From assembly GCF_027587375.1 (NCBI RefSeq), contig NZ_JAMXIC010000015.1, forward strand, positions 59,197 to 123,196: a stretch of 64,000 bases of DNA, in the 5' to 3' direction. This document shows positions 23,586 through 32,365 of this stretch, piece after piece; position 1 is the stretch's first letter; each line of letters begins with the position of its first letter. Under the pieces are notes generated by a model. It ran no database searches. It was given only the letters and a program-made list of their open reading frames with translations, and was not told the origin of the DNA. The DNA is from Arthrobacter sp. B2a2-09 (GTDB lineage Bacteria > Actinomycetota > Actinomycetes > Actinomycetales > Micrococcaceae). The translations under genes and the position numbers were made by a program.

Positions 23586-26500
23586 TTCCCGTAAATTTCT
23601 ACTTCGAGTACCCGCGCGTTCGTGTAGCCGGGAGCCACGCAGGCATCTGTGATGTAAAGACGGATCTTGGTCGTTGAGATTGGAGCGAAGGAAAGGTCGT
23701 TGTAGCCGCCGTCATATGCGTCCTTTGTATTGTTTGTCACCGACGCGACCGTCTCCCATGCTCCGTCTGCCCACCGTTGAAGATCGTAGGCTCCGATTTG
23801 AAAACCTCGATTTGCCATGAATCCTGAGTAGACACACACCCGGGCAATGGTCTTGGCGCTGGACCACGTGAATTCGAGACTGTGTGGTTCGCCCGGCTGC
23901 GAAACCCAACGGCTGGAATCGAGGTTCTTGATTCCGTCAACGAGCTTAGCGGTCGCCGTTCCGGCCAATGTGCTGCTCGCAGTGATGGATGCGTCGCGGG
24001 CGAGATTCTTTAGCCTGGATGGGGCCGGATGCGAGGCGTAGGCGGAGCGCAGGCTTCCGTTGACCGCAAGGACACGGTAGTAGTTGCTTGCGCTGCTCGT
24101 CGCCGTGTCCAAGAAGGTACTACCTGGCGAATCTGAAGCAACGATCGAATATGGTCCGCCAGCTTCTGCTGCTCGCAGGATATCGAACCCGGTCGCAGTG
24201 TCGGCCTCTACGTGGAAGCGGTCATAGTTGACGGTGGCTCCGGTCGAGACGATCCCCACCCTCCCGGGCGCTCCCGAAAGCAGGTTTGCGTCAGTCACGC
24301 GCAGTACTTCCGTGCCGTCACGGTAGAGGACCAGCACGGATGCGTTGAGTTCGAATCGGTAGGTATATTGTCTGTTCGCCGCGGGCATGGCATAGGCATC
24401 CGTGATTGGCTGAGTTTCGGCCAGCACCGATTTCTCACCAGCCACCACCCTGCCAATTGAATGCTTCGCGGTGGCGAAATCAAAGCCGGCGAAATAGTAG
24501 TTTGCGCTGTCCACGTAACGCAGAACTAATCCTGCTGATCCCGCGAGGGTGCTCGAGAACGACACCTCGGCGCCGACAAAGTGACTTGCTCGGACATCGG
24601 ATCCGGCGGTTGCGATTCCTGTTCCGTCGATGGCCAACCGGTTTGACATGCCCCTGCCATCAGTCAATGGCCCGTCCGCCCCAGGGAGATTCACGACGGA
24701 CCACGGTCCTTGGAGCTCCCAGCCGACAGTTCCGGTTTCGAAAGTAGAGCTCAAGACTCGTTTGTATGAGGGCTTCCACCACACGAGGGTTCCGCTACCT
24801 CCCGCGGCCGCGAGGACGGTGTGCGGCGGGTACGGAATGTTGGCGTCCGGCGTAGCGGCGAGGGGAGCGGATGGGGCTGATTCCCCGTACGTGTTGACCG
24901 CTTGCACCGTGAAAACATATTCAGAGTTGTTCGTTAGCCCGGCGATTTCTACGCCGATGGAGTTTCCAACTTGCAGCGAAGCCTCTGTGCCCGTGCGACC
25001 GTAGCGCACCCTGTAGCTGTCTGCCCCGATGACGGGTTTCCAAGCTAGGACAACTGCGCCGTCGCCCGGTGTCACGGAGTCCAGGGTGGTCGAGGCCGGG
25101 ACCGCCAGCTGCACGACCACGGGCTTCGATTCCACCCCAGCTCCGACGTGGCTTTGAGGTGCGACTGTTAGCTGGTAGGTGGTTCCGAGCACCAATCCTG
25201 CAAACGTGAGCTCAGACTTCTTACTGACCTGTTTGCGGACAATTGTTCCGTCGGTTGTCTTACACAACACAACGTGGGTGTCATCCCCCGGTCCTTTCTT
25301 CCAAGAAACCTGAATGCGTCGCCCTGTGGCCTGCACACCGGAGATTTGGGCTCCATTTGAAAGAAGGACTGATGGGGCGAGGCCCGCGCCGGCCCGCGTC
25401 CATTTGATTCGCATGACGCTGTACCCAGGCACGAGGACAGGGTTTGGTGACGTTCCTTCCCGCACTTCAACTGTGTTGGGGGCTCCGGCGGTGTTTTCGG
25501 CGCGTGGATCGTCTGCGTTGATGAACCTGGTTTCAAACGGACCTGGCAATAAGGCCCCATCCCAGTTGATGGTGACGGAATGGGCAATATTGGATTTGTT
25601 GGTGACCACCAAGTAGTCGTAACCGTCAAGGCCGACATAGGCCTGGGTATACACGGCGGGTACTGTTCCACCATATTTTGGTACCGTCACGGTTCCATCG
25701 GAGCCGGTTGCCAACGTGTGCGAGCTTCGGTTGATGGCGTCGAGACACACGGAGAGGGCAAGCGCCGAGCCGTGCTTAATGACGCCGAAATCGAATCCTG
25801 AAGTGTCCAATGACGCGCCGCGCTCATAGGCGTTCTTCATCGTGTCCACATATGGCTTCGTGAATGTGGTGCCAAATTGAACAAGACCATGCAACATCAC
25901 GCGGTCGACATTTGGATGGCTGGAGAGTCTCGTGATGAACTCGGCCGCAAAAATGCCATTGTAGAGGGTTCGGATGACCCCTGAAGTGGACAGCTTGGTC
26001 ATGGTACTCGGAGTGGAATTGAATTCACTCACGGTCACGCGCATATCCGGGCGCCCTTTGGCAAGGTAGTAACTGTCAATATACGTGTTGGTTCGATCTG
26101 CTAGACGGGTATTTAGGTCCTTAACTGCGTCGTCAAAAGTGCTGTAGCGGTCCCCTCCGCCGTACATGTGGAAGGAGATGCCGTCCCAGTACTTGTCTGG
26201 ATAGTCCGCGAGCGCCTGATCCCATGCCGGCGCCTCCCCTTGGGAGAGCATGACGTTCACCTGGGCATGCGGGTCCGCGGCTTTGATGGCTTCGAAGTAG
26301 GGCTTCATTCGGGCGGCATAGTCGGTGGAATCCATGAAGAATGTGGGCAGGAGCCATCCTTCGTTGCTTAGTTCATAGGCTGCTACCCGGATGTTGTTGG
26401 CGACGCAGTAGGCCGCAACCGCGCCAGCGGATTCCGGCGAATCAGTGAAGCCGTTGATGATTATTACCGTGTCACCGGAGATGTCGTCCAGGAGCTTTTT

Positions 26501-26926
26501 GAAGCCGGACAATCGGTGCAGGTCCGGTTTCGCACCGATGATCTGTGTATCGTCCAGCGAAGTATCAAAAGCGGTCATCTTGCCGAAAAATTGAGCGGCC
26601 CATTCCGGTCTGACGTTTCCTGTGCGGACATCGAAGTAGTCCGAATCAGTCCCTGATGGATATCGCAGCGTTCCTGCGCGAAGGTCGCGTGCAAGGTCCG
26701 CGGCCTGGGGATCCAGAAAGTTCATGCCAACAACCTGGAAATCGGGGTTGAAGCCTCCAAAGTTGGAAGGGAGTGGCGCCGCGACGTTCGGGTTGATGTT
26801 CACATTCAGTGGTTGGCCGCTGCTGCCTGTGGCATGCGCCGCCACGGGTACCGTGCCCAGCGAGATCAACGCAACGGCGCCTCCGGCTGCCCCATATTTG
26901 AGAACGGTTCTTCGTGAGATTTCCAT
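23582..26926 (-). CDS. Tat-exported multidomain glycoside hydrolase, clan GH-A type
   Basis: A 1114-residue secreted enzyme. MEISRRTVLKYGAAGGAVAL is a twin-arginine signal ending near VAAHA. A TIM-barrel catalytic domain (about 35-400) has acid/base Glu189 in YELSNEGW and a probable nucleophile Glu301 in VTVSEFNST, the NE / E pair of clan GH-A. A beta-sandwich follows (about 420-510), then two fibronectin type III domains (about 525-690), a LamG-like jelly roll (about 710-880) and a C-terminal F5/8 (discoidin) domain (about 980-1114). The last two probably bind polysaccharide. I cannot name the GH family; GH39-, GH44- or GH79-like are possible. The linked genes suggest a mannan- or hemicellulose-type substrate. 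Confidence 0.8.
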   Translation of the reverse strand: MEISRRTVLKYGAAGGAVALISLGTVPVAAHATGSSGQPLNVNINPNVAAPLPSNFGGFNPDFQVVGMNFLDPQAADLARDLRAGTLRYPSGTDSDYFDVRTGNVRPEWAAQFFGKMTAFDTSLDDTQIIGAKPDLHRLSGFKKLLDDISGDTVIIINGFTDSPESAGAVAAYCVANNIRVAAYELSNEGWLLPTFFMDSTDYAARMKPYFEAIKAADPHAQVNVMLSQGEAPAWDQALADYPDKYWDGISFHMYGGGDRYSTFDDAVKDLNTRLADRTNTYIDSYYLAKGRPDMRVTVSEFNSTPSTMTKLSTSGVIRTLYNGIFAAEFITRLSSHPNVDRVMLHGLVQFGTTFTKPYVDTMKNAYERGASLDTSGFDFGVIKHGSALALSVCLDAINRSSHTLATGSDGTVTVPKYGGTVPAVYTQAYVGLDGYDYLVVTNKSNIAHSVTINWDGALLPGPFETRFINADDPRAENTAGAPNTVEVREGTSPNPVLVPGYSVMRIKWTRAGAGLAPSVLLSNGAQISGVQATGRRIQVSWKKGPGDDTHVVLCKTTDGTIVRKQVSKKSELTFAGLVLGTTYQLTVAPQSHVGAGVESKPVVVQLAVPASTTLDSVTPGDGAVVLAWKPVIGADSYRVRYGRTGTEASLQVGNSIGVEIAGLTNNSEYVFTVQAVNTYGESAPSAPLAATPDANIPYPPHTVLAAAGGSGTLVWWKPSYKRVLSSTFETGTVGWELQGPWSVVNLPGADGPLTDGRGMSNRLAIDGTGIATAGSDVRASHFVGAEVSFSSTLAGSAGLVLRYVDSANYYFAGFDFATAKHSIGRVVAGEKSVLAETQPITDAYAMPAANRQYTYRFELNASVLVLYRDGTEVLRVTDANLLSGAPGRVGIVSTGATVNYDRFHVEADTATGFDILRAAEAGGPYSIVASDSPGSTFLDTATSSASNYYRVLAVNGSLRSAYASHPAPSRLKNLARDASITASSTLAGTATAKLVDGIKNLDSSRWVSQPGEPHSLEFTWSSAKTIARVCVYSGFMANRGFQIGAYDLQRWADGAWETVASVTNNTKDAYDGGYNDLSFAPISTTKIRLYITDACVAPGYTNARVLEVEIYGK

Positions 26927-27012
26927 GTCGACCAAGACTTCCTTGTCCCGTGCAGGAATAGAGACCTGCTCCTTTGGCTTTCGAGAGATGACTCGCTGGA
27001 TTGCTGGCACAG

Positions 27013-27042
27013 GGGGGTGCGATTCCGCTGAACCACACCCCC
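27013..27042 (-). terminator. Intercistronic hairpin after the sugar-binding lipoprotein gene
   Basis: On the minus strand the 13-base arms (GGGGGTGTGGTTC and GAATCGCACCCCC) pair completely, with two G-U pairs, around the four-base loop AGCG. It begins nine bases after the lipoprotein stop, in the only sizeable gap (124 bases) of the operon. It probably stabilises or trims the upstream message, giving more binding protein than enzyme. Confidence 0.65.
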
Positions 27043-27050
27043 GAGCGTCG

Positions 27051-28397
27051 CTACTTCGCTTTCGCGAAGTTCTCAGCCGAAATCTGTCCTGAGTCCACGG
27101 CATCCTTGAACGCCGCATTGTACTTGGCCGCTATCGTATTGAGTCCGCTGTCAACGTCCTCCGTACCGAGTAACAGGCGTGCCATTGCGTCCCTGAAGTT
27201 CTCGCCTTGGACGTTTAGCAAGGCCGTGGGGGCAACGAACCAGGCTTGGTCGGTTTCAGACGGCGCATACTGTGCATATTGAGGCCACTTAGCCGATTCG
27301 GAAGCCGCTTTAGCTGCATCCGCCCTCAGCGGGAACGTCAGACCGGTCTGGCCGAGTTGCGTGTTGAGTGTCGAGCCGATGAGAACGTTGAGGACTGCGG
27401 CGGCGCCGGGGGCATTCTTGCTTGCCGCGTTGATTCCGTACGGGGTACCTGCGTTCATTGCCTGCCGAACAGGTTTTCCAGCAGTCGGAACCGGGACGGC
27501 AGCTGCGGCCCAATTCGCCTTGGTTTTGTTGGTCTCGTTGAGCACGCCAACGTCCCACGAGGCAGATACGAACATGGCGATCTCACCCTTTGCGAATGCT
27601 GCACGCATGGCGTCGTTTTCGAGCGAGCTTGCCCCCGGGTAGGCCCAGCCCTTGCTGATCAGTTCTCGGTAGAGATCGATGCCCGGCTTGGCTTTGTCTG
27701 TCTCATACTTTTGAGTGCTGACGTTGAAGATGCCCTTGCCGGTGAGGTCCGCTTCGGTGTTTGTAATGCTTGGGTCCAGCATCCAGCTGGCCCAACCGAC
27801 CCATTTAAGAGGAAGACCGAAGCAGTAGATGCCTTGGCCGCTTGCTTCAATGGCCTTGCAATCAGTGACGACGTCGGCGAATGTAGCGGGCGGCTTTTCG
27901 GGATCCAAGCCAGCCCTCTTGAAGATGTCCTTGTTGTAGGCCAGCCGTGTTGTATCCGCCGTGGTTGGCACCGCATAGGTGGCGTCGTTGTAGATGTACG
28001 GCGAAGGCTTCTGCAATGCCCTTGCATACGCAGACTTGTCTTCCTTGCTCAACACATCGTCGAGCGGCTTCAAGAATCCAGCAGATGCAAGCACCTGTGC
28101 GCTCGATGCGTCGAAGACGTCGGGGCCCTTGCCCGTCTTGAGCGCTAGCTGAAGCGCGTTGAGGTATGAGTCGGATGCCTGCACGGTCACCTCGACATTT
28201 GTGCCATTCTTCGCACCCCAGGATTCCAGGCTCTTCTGGATCGCAGCCGATTGTGCGCCGTTCTGAATCCAAACACTCACGGTACCTCCCGCCGTCGGGG
28301 TTGCCGATGGGGTGCCGGAACCGCAGGCGGCGACGAGGCTAATTGACGCCACTGCCCCTGCTAGTGCTGCCCAACGAGTAAACCTCTTTGTTCTCAT
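27051..28397 (-). CDS. Sugar-binding lipoprotein of ABC importer
   Basis: A 448-residue family-1 solute-binding protein. The signal peptide MRTKRFTRWAALAGAV ends in the lipobox LVAAC (Cys25). The mature part shows VSVWIQNGAQSAAIQKSLESW, GPDVFDASSAQVLASAGFLKPLDD, AVPTTADTTRLAYNKDIFKRAGLDP and EIAMFVSASWDVG, all common in oligosaccharide-binding proteins. ATG at 28397 overlaps the stop of the YesL-like gene (ATGA). Placing it after the permeases is less common than first position; the downstream hairpin may compensate for expression. Confidence 0.92.
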   Translation of the reverse strand: MRTKRFTRWAALAGAVASISLVAACGSGTPSATPTAGGTVSVWIQNGAQSAAIQKSLESWGAKNGTNVEVTVQASDSYLNALQLALKTGKGPDVFDASSAQVLASAGFLKPLDDVLSKEDKSAYARALQKPSPYIYNDATYAVPTTADTTRLAYNKDIFKRAGLDPEKPPATFADVVTDCKAIEASGQGIYCFGLPLKWVGWASWMLDPSITNTEADLTGKGIFNVSTQKYETDKAKPGIDLYRELISKGWAYPGASSLENDAMRAAFAKGEIAMFVSASWDVGVLNETNKTKANWAAAAVPVPTAGKPVRQAMNAGTPYGINAASKNAPGAAAVLNVLIGSTLNTQLGQTGLTFPLRADAAKAASESAKWPQYAQYAPSETDQAWFVAPTALLNVQGENFRDAMARLLLGTEDVDSGLNTIAAKYNAAFKDAVDSGQISAENFAKAK

Positions 28398-29053
28398 TGC
28401 CTGATTCCTTTCGATGTGAACTGGGAGAAAGCGTGAATTCCTTGAGGACGAGCGCGGCGTAGCGCCGGCATTCGTTTGGTGTTCAAGACGGCAACGCTGC
28501 CGAGAGCCGGAAGGCTTACGGCGACCGAAGCGACGACGAGAATGATCTGGGACGGGCAGATGGCGAACAAGATGGCCATCCCCGCCCAAGGGACTACGGC
28601 GAGGAGAGTCCGGAGGGTCCGCGTCATGGCCAGGTACCCGATCCATCGGATGACCGACAGGGGATCCCCAGAAGCTTTGAGGCACGCATAAGGAGCGATG
28701 GCCAGGGCTATTGCGGTGACAGCGATCATAGCCATGCCAGCCCCGGCGGCTAGAGGACCCGCGCCGCTGCGGGAAACACTGAGCAAAGCCCATGAAAGTG
28801 ACGCTGGAAGAGCCACAAAAGCGAGCGCGACCCAAGACGCTCCGGCGCTTTCCTTCATCGTCCGGGCGAACCGCCTCCAAGTGGGAGCCTCGCCGTCCAG
28901 GAGACGGGCGGCCGCGTCAAAGAGGGCAACAGTGGCCAACGGAAGAGTAATCAAGAGCGAGGCACCCAGGAGCCAAAGGACGCTGATCCAGGCCAGCGCA
29001 CTGAAGATGCTGCATGCGCGGTAGATACCGCCGACGAGTCCTGTGTGCTTCAT
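28394..29053 (-). CDS. YesL-like DUF624 membrane protein
   Basis: A 219-residue protein with four or five hydrophobic segments. It starts GGIYRACSIFSALAWISVLWLLGASLLITLPLATVALFDAA, the DUF624/YesL pattern. YesL-like genes accompany family-1 sugar importers in Firmicutes and Actinobacteria, but their role is not established; an accessory role in the importer is inferred. It overlaps both neighbours by four bases (ATGA at 29050-29053 and at 28394-28397), so its synthesis is tightly tied to theirs. Confidence 0.75.
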   Translation of the reverse strand: MKHTGLVGGIYRACSIFSALAWISVLWLLGASLLITLPLATVALFDAAARLLDGEAPTWRRFARTMKESAGASWVALAFVALPASLSWALLSVSRSGAGPLAAGAGMAMIAVTAIALAIAPYACLKASGDPLSVIRWIGYLAMTRTLRTLLAVVPWAGMAILFAICPSQIILVVASVAVSLPALGSVAVLNTKRMPALRRARPQGIHAFSQFTSKGIRQ

Positions 29054-29901
29054 CCCTTCACGCTTCCCTCTGTCATTCCCTGGATGAAGAAGCGCTGGAA
29101 GACGAAGAAAAGGATGACGATCGGAACGATGATGATCATCGCTCCCGCCAGCATGAGGTCGTATGCCTGAGTGCCCTCGGAGGTGCTTCGCAAAGCGAAA
29201 ACTCCAACCACGAGGGTGCGAAGATCCTGGTCGCTGATCGTGAACACATAAGGGATCTGAAAGTTGTTCCACGCTTCTTGGAAGGCCAGGATTCCCGTGG
29301 TGGCCAGGATCGGCCGCATGAGCGGAAGGGCCAGGCGGGAGTACACGCCGAACAGGCCCAATCCGTCCAGGCGGCCGGCCTCTTCGAGTTCAAGCGGAAG
29401 GCTCTCGCAGAATGCCCGGATGAGGAAGACATGGATGATTCCGATACCCGAGAGCTCCACCAAAATGACGCCGAAGAGATTGTCAATGCCGAGAACCTGG
29501 GCGATTTGCAACCGCGGGTAGAGGGTGGCCGTCCCGACGCCGACAAACAAAGTGAAGGACATCACCGCAACGATGACCCCGTGGAAGGGAACCGCCCGCC
29601 GCGCCAGAAGGTAGCCGAGCATGGACGAGGCAAAAAGGTCAATTGCGACGACGCCAACCACCACGATGACCGAGTTGGCCAGGTAACGGCTGAAGCCGCC
29701 AAGCTCCCACGCTCGTCTGTAATTTTCGAACGTCCAGGTCTCAGGAAGGAGTTGCGATCCGCTGCTCAGGATTTCGGCCGATGGCTTGAAAGAGGCGAAA
29801 AACGCGTAGATCAGCGGAACAAGGGTTGCAATGGCCACCGCGGTGAGAATCAGGTAGGCAAGCGCCCTGACCGTGGCTTTCGAAGTACTCCGGCTGTTCA
29901 T
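29050..29901 (-). CDS. Carbohydrate ABC importer permease, MalG type
   Basis: A 283-residue permease with six spans and the EAA loop ELEEAGRLDGLGLFGVYSRLALPLMRP at about residues 170-197. The C-terminus FFIQGMTEGSVKG is the MalG-family ending. It overlaps the previous permease gene (ATGA 29898-29901) and the following YesL-like gene. Together with the lipoprotein it forms the oligosaccharide importer of locus 2; no ATPase gene is linked. Confidence 0.93.
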   Translation of the reverse strand: MNSRSTSKATVRALAYLILTAVAIATLVPLIYAFFASFKPSAEILSSGSQLLPETWTFENYRRAWELGGFSRYLANSVIVVVGVVAIDLFASSMLGYLLARRAVPFHGVIVAVMSFTLFVGVGTATLYPRLQIAQVLGIDNLFGVILVELSGIGIIHVFLIRAFCESLPLELEEAGRLDGLGLFGVYSRLALPLMRPILATTGILAFQEAWNNFQIPYVFTISDQDLRTLVVGVFALRSTSEGTQAYDLMLAGAMIIIVPIVILFFVFQRFFIQGMTEGSVKG

Positions 29902-30881
29902 CGTGTTCCTTCTTTCGTGCCTGATGCCTGTGAACGAACTGCTCGATCGCGGGCAAGGGCCATGTAGATCAGTGAAACGATGGCAGCGATAACGCTCGCG
30001 CCGACCGCAAGTGCCGATGCGTAGCCGTATTGGCTTCCCCGGTCAGTTCCAAAGAAATAGTCGAACAAGTAGGTGTACATCACGTTTGTCTGACCGGCGG
30101 GGCCCCCGTCAGTCAGCGTCTTGACGAGGTCAAATGACCTCAGCGAGAAGACGATGGAAAGCACGACGACGACGCGGGTGATTGGAGCGAGCAGCGGCAG
30201 CGTAATGTGGCGGAATTGTTGGAAAGTGCTGGCGCCGTCCAGTTGGGCGCTTTCGAGAAGCTCCTTTGGGACCGTCTGCAGGCCAACGAGGAAAAAGATC
30301 AAGTTGATGCCAAATGTGGACCAGACCCCCACAAGGATCAGGCTTGCCAGTGCGGTTCCTTGGCTTCCGAGCCAGTCGACGTCCACGGAGATGATCCTCA
30401 AGGCCTGCAGTATTCCGTTGATCACCCCGTTTACCGGCCTGAGCAGGAAGTAGAACACGACGCCAATGACCGCGATGGAGATGACGTAGGGCAGGAAGAA
30501 GATGCCCCGGAACACGGCCATCCCTTTCAACCCGCTATTGAGAATCGTGGCCAGGAACAGTGACAGCGGGAGCCCGAGCAGGATCTGACCGAGCGCGAAG
30601 ATCAATGTAATAAGGACGGACTGCCACCAGGACTCGTCTTTCAGCATGTGCTGGTAGTTGATCAGACCGATCCACTGCGGCGATGTGACTCCGTTGTACC
30701 GGGTAAAGCTGAGGAACACTACGTAGGCGACTGGCAGCAACGCGAACAGTACCAGCGGAATCATCGACGGCAGCGCCATCAGCGTGGCAGTGATCCGCTC
30801 CTTGGATTTCCAGTTCGTCCGGGCCCGCCCCGATGCGGGTTCCTGTTCCTCCGGCACCCCTACGGGTGTCCTTGCGTTCAT
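29898..30881 (-). CDS. Carbohydrate ABC importer permease, MalF type
   Basis: About 327 residues. A polar cytoplasmic N-terminus is followed by six spans starting TLMALPSMIPLVLFALLPVAYVVF; the EAA loop is ELLESAQLDGASTFQQFRHITLPLLAP near residues 220-246. It is the first gene of the minus-strand arm of locus 2 and its upstream gap holds a promoter and two LacI-type operator sites shared with the divergent lacI-type gene. The start at 30881 has only a weak Shine-Dalgarno (GGTGAG, ten bases away). Confidence 0.92.
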   Translation of the reverse strand: MNARTPVGVPEEQEPASGRARTNWKSKERITATLMALPSMIPLVLFALLPVAYVVFLSFTRYNGVTSPQWIGLINYQHMLKDESWWQSVLITLIFALGQILLGLPLSLFLATILNSGLKGMAVFRGIFFLPYVISIAVIGVVFYFLLRPVNGVINGILQALRIISVDVDWLGSQGTALASLILVGVWSTFGINLIFFLVGLQTVPKELLESAQLDGASTFQQFRHITLPLLAPITRVVVVLSIVFSLRSFDLVKTLTDGGPAGQTNVMYTYLFDYFFGTDRGSQYGYASALAVGASVIAAIVSLIYMALARDRAVRSQASGTKEGTR

Positions 30882-31072
30882 GCGTACGCTGCTCACCAGA
30901 ATTCCACCATTGCACTTTCTGTGACATCGACGAAAGATTTTCGCCGAGCTCTGCGATCTTCGGATCTTCGTGGCGCTCAAGTCGCCGGAGGTTGGGAGTC
31001 CAGTCGGCTGCCCTCAAGCAACACCCTGCCCATGCCCCGTTTGATCGTGCCTCATTGCCGGCCCATCGTCGA

Positions 31073-31088
31073 TCTGATGCGTATCAGA
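31073..31088. promoter_or_regulatory. LacI-type operator site 1
   Basis: TCTGATGCGTATCAGA, with six-base inverted arms, is the exact reverse complement of the site at 32231-32246. It overlaps the -10 region of the minus-strand promoter at 31085-31114, as expected for repression of the permease operon. Assignment to the LacI protein encoded at 31153 is inference. Confidence 0.75.
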
Positions 31089-31114
31089 TAATCATTTGAA
31101 CAACTCAAAGTCAA
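31085..31114 (-). promoter_or_regulatory. Promoter of the locus 2 import operon
   Basis: On the minus strand TTGACT (31114-31109) matches the -35 consensus at five of six positions. An 18-base spacer leads to TATCTG (31090-31085), a weak -10. The first operator overlaps the -10. It points at the permease gene starting at 30881, leaving a leader of about 200 bases. Confidence 0.4.
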
Positions 31115-31128
31115 GCAATCCGGTAGAT

Positions 31129-31144
31129 TCTGATACGTATTAAG
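31129..31144. promoter_or_regulatory. LacI-type operator site 2
   Basis: TCTGATACGTATTAAG keeps the first half and the centre of the other two sites, with ATACGTAT as a perfect core. It ends nine bases before the lacI-type start codon, so it probably mediates autorepression. Confidence 0.6.
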
Positions 31145-31152
31145 ATCGGGGT

Positions 31153-32187
31153 ATGGGAGATCAACGCAAACGCCCGGCAAGACAATCGGACATCGCACGC
31201 CTGGCGGGGGTTTCACAGGCCACGGTGTCGTCCGTGATTACGGGCAGCGGCGACCGCTACGGCATAGCGCAGGACACGCGAGACAAGGTAATGGCCGCGG
31301 TGGAAGCGCTCGGATATGTCCCTAGCGTTGCGGCCCGGCAAATGAGGGGAACCCGGAACCGGCTACTGGGCGTCCACACCTTTGAGCCAATCTTTCCCAT
31401 CAGCCAAATGAACTTCTACCACGAGTTTCTCGTGGGGATCGAAGAGCAGGCTGTCATCGACGGGTACAACCTTTTGCTCTTCACAGCCACCGACGCCTCG
31501 TCGGGTAAACGCCCCCTCTTCATTGACGGCAGCTCCCAGTTGACCGTGGCCGATGGGACCATCTTGCTAGGCCTCGACCGCGAAAAGAGCGAGCTTGAAC
31601 GCCTTGCGGCCAGCGGGTACCCGTTCGTTCACATCGGCCGACGAATCATCGACGGCATCGAAATCCCATTCGTGAGCCCGGACTACCAGTCAGGCGTCGC
31701 CGCCGCCGTCGACCGCCTTTTCGGGCTGGGGCACACGAAGATTGCCTACCTTCGGGATGACATCAGCTTCGAGGCCACAACAGCCCGTCGCGAAGGATAT
31801 CGCATCGCCATGGAGGCGCATGGCCTTGCGGCGACAATTGTGGAGGCCTCGGAGGTCTCGGCTTCGGCCACCGATCTAGACGGCACGACGGCCTTCCTGG
31901 TAGAGGGCGGCCCGCAACTGCTCTGGGTCGAGGGCTATGCACGAACCCGCGATCTCAGAATCCCCCACGAGCTGTCGGTCGTCGCACTCTCTGACGACGC
32001 CGCTGAAGCAGTGCCGGCTCGACAGTGGACAACTCTGTCGGCTCCGCGGAGGCAGCTCGGCTCAGAAGCGGTCCGCTTGTTGGTAAGCATCCTGGACGGC
32101 GTCGATAGTCCGAGCCACCGCTATCTTGCTTGCCTGCCATTGGACGAGAGCACGATTTCCTCCCCCCGCAGCACCGCTCGCGCCTAA
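31153..32187 (+). CDS. LacI family transcriptional regulator
   Basis: A 344-residue LacI/GalR repressor. The N-terminal helix-turn-helix and hinge are QSDIARLAGVSQATVSSVITGSGDRYGIAQDTRDKVMAAVEALGYVPSVAARQMRG. The sugar-binding core includes the GVHTFEPIFPISQMNFYHEFLVGIEEQA strand-helix and a WTTLSAPRRQLGSEAV segment. It lies between the two arms of locus 2, each with a matching 16-base site, so it most likely represses both and itself, released by an imported oligosaccharide. The inducer is unknown. Confidence 0.92.
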   Translation: MGDQRKRPARQSDIARLAGVSQATVSSVITGSGDRYGIAQDTRDKVMAAVEALGYVPSVAARQMRGTRNRLLGVHTFEPIFPISQMNFYHEFLVGIEEQAVIDGYNLLLFTATDASSGKRPLFIDGSSQLTVADGTILLGLDREKSELERLAASGYPFVHIGRRIIDGIEIPFVSPDYQSGVAAAVDRLFGLGHTKIAYLRDDISFEATTARREGYRIAMEAHGLAATIVEASEVSASATDLDGTTAFLVEGGPQLLWVEGYARTRDLRIPHELSVVALSDDAAEAVPARQWTTLSAPRRQLGSEAVRLLVSILDGVDSPSHRYLACLPLDESTISSPRSTARA

Positions 32188-32230
32188 ATCAAACGTACGC
32201 ACAGATTGCGGTGCTTGAGAATTGCGTTAG

Positions 32231-32246
32231 TCTGATACGCATCAGA
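32231..32246. promoter_or_regulatory. LacI-type operator site 3
   Basis: TCTGATACGCATCAGA lies 36 bases upstream of the leader-peptide start and in the gap after the lacI-type gene. It is the reverse complement of site 1. It should allow separate control of the FAD oxidoreductase - beta-mannosidase operon. Confidence 0.75.
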
Positions 32247-32281
32247 TTTGAAGGCAATCATCCCAGGAGGAGTCGAACACA

Positions 32282-32365
32282 ATGAAGTCGACACAGGAAT
32301 TCGTGGCATGCGCACAAGCTCGTCCGCCTGCAGCCAGCAGCGCCACAGCGGTTTCCACACGATGA
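32282..32365 (+). CDS. Leader peptide (27 aa) coupled to the FAD oxidoreductase gene
   Basis: An ATG at 32282 follows the strong Shine-Dalgarno CAGGAGGAG. The reading frame gives 27 residues (MKSTQEFVACAQARPP, then an Ala/Ser/Thr-rich end) and stops at TGA 32363-32365, overlapping the ATG of the oxidoreductase by four bases. The oxidoreductase itself has no Shine-Dalgarno, so ribosomes arriving from this frame would start it. The peptide has no rare-codon run typical of attenuators. It may be purely a translation starter, or a small protein of its own. Confidence 0.55.
   Translation: MKSTQEFVACAQARPPAASSATAVSTR

Noticed and set aside
28398..28880. 161-codon N-terminal extension of the locus 2 lipoprotein
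   Set aside because: It runs through the YesL-like gene in another frame. The lipoprotein signal peptide starts exactly at ATG 28397, which overlaps the YesL-like stop.
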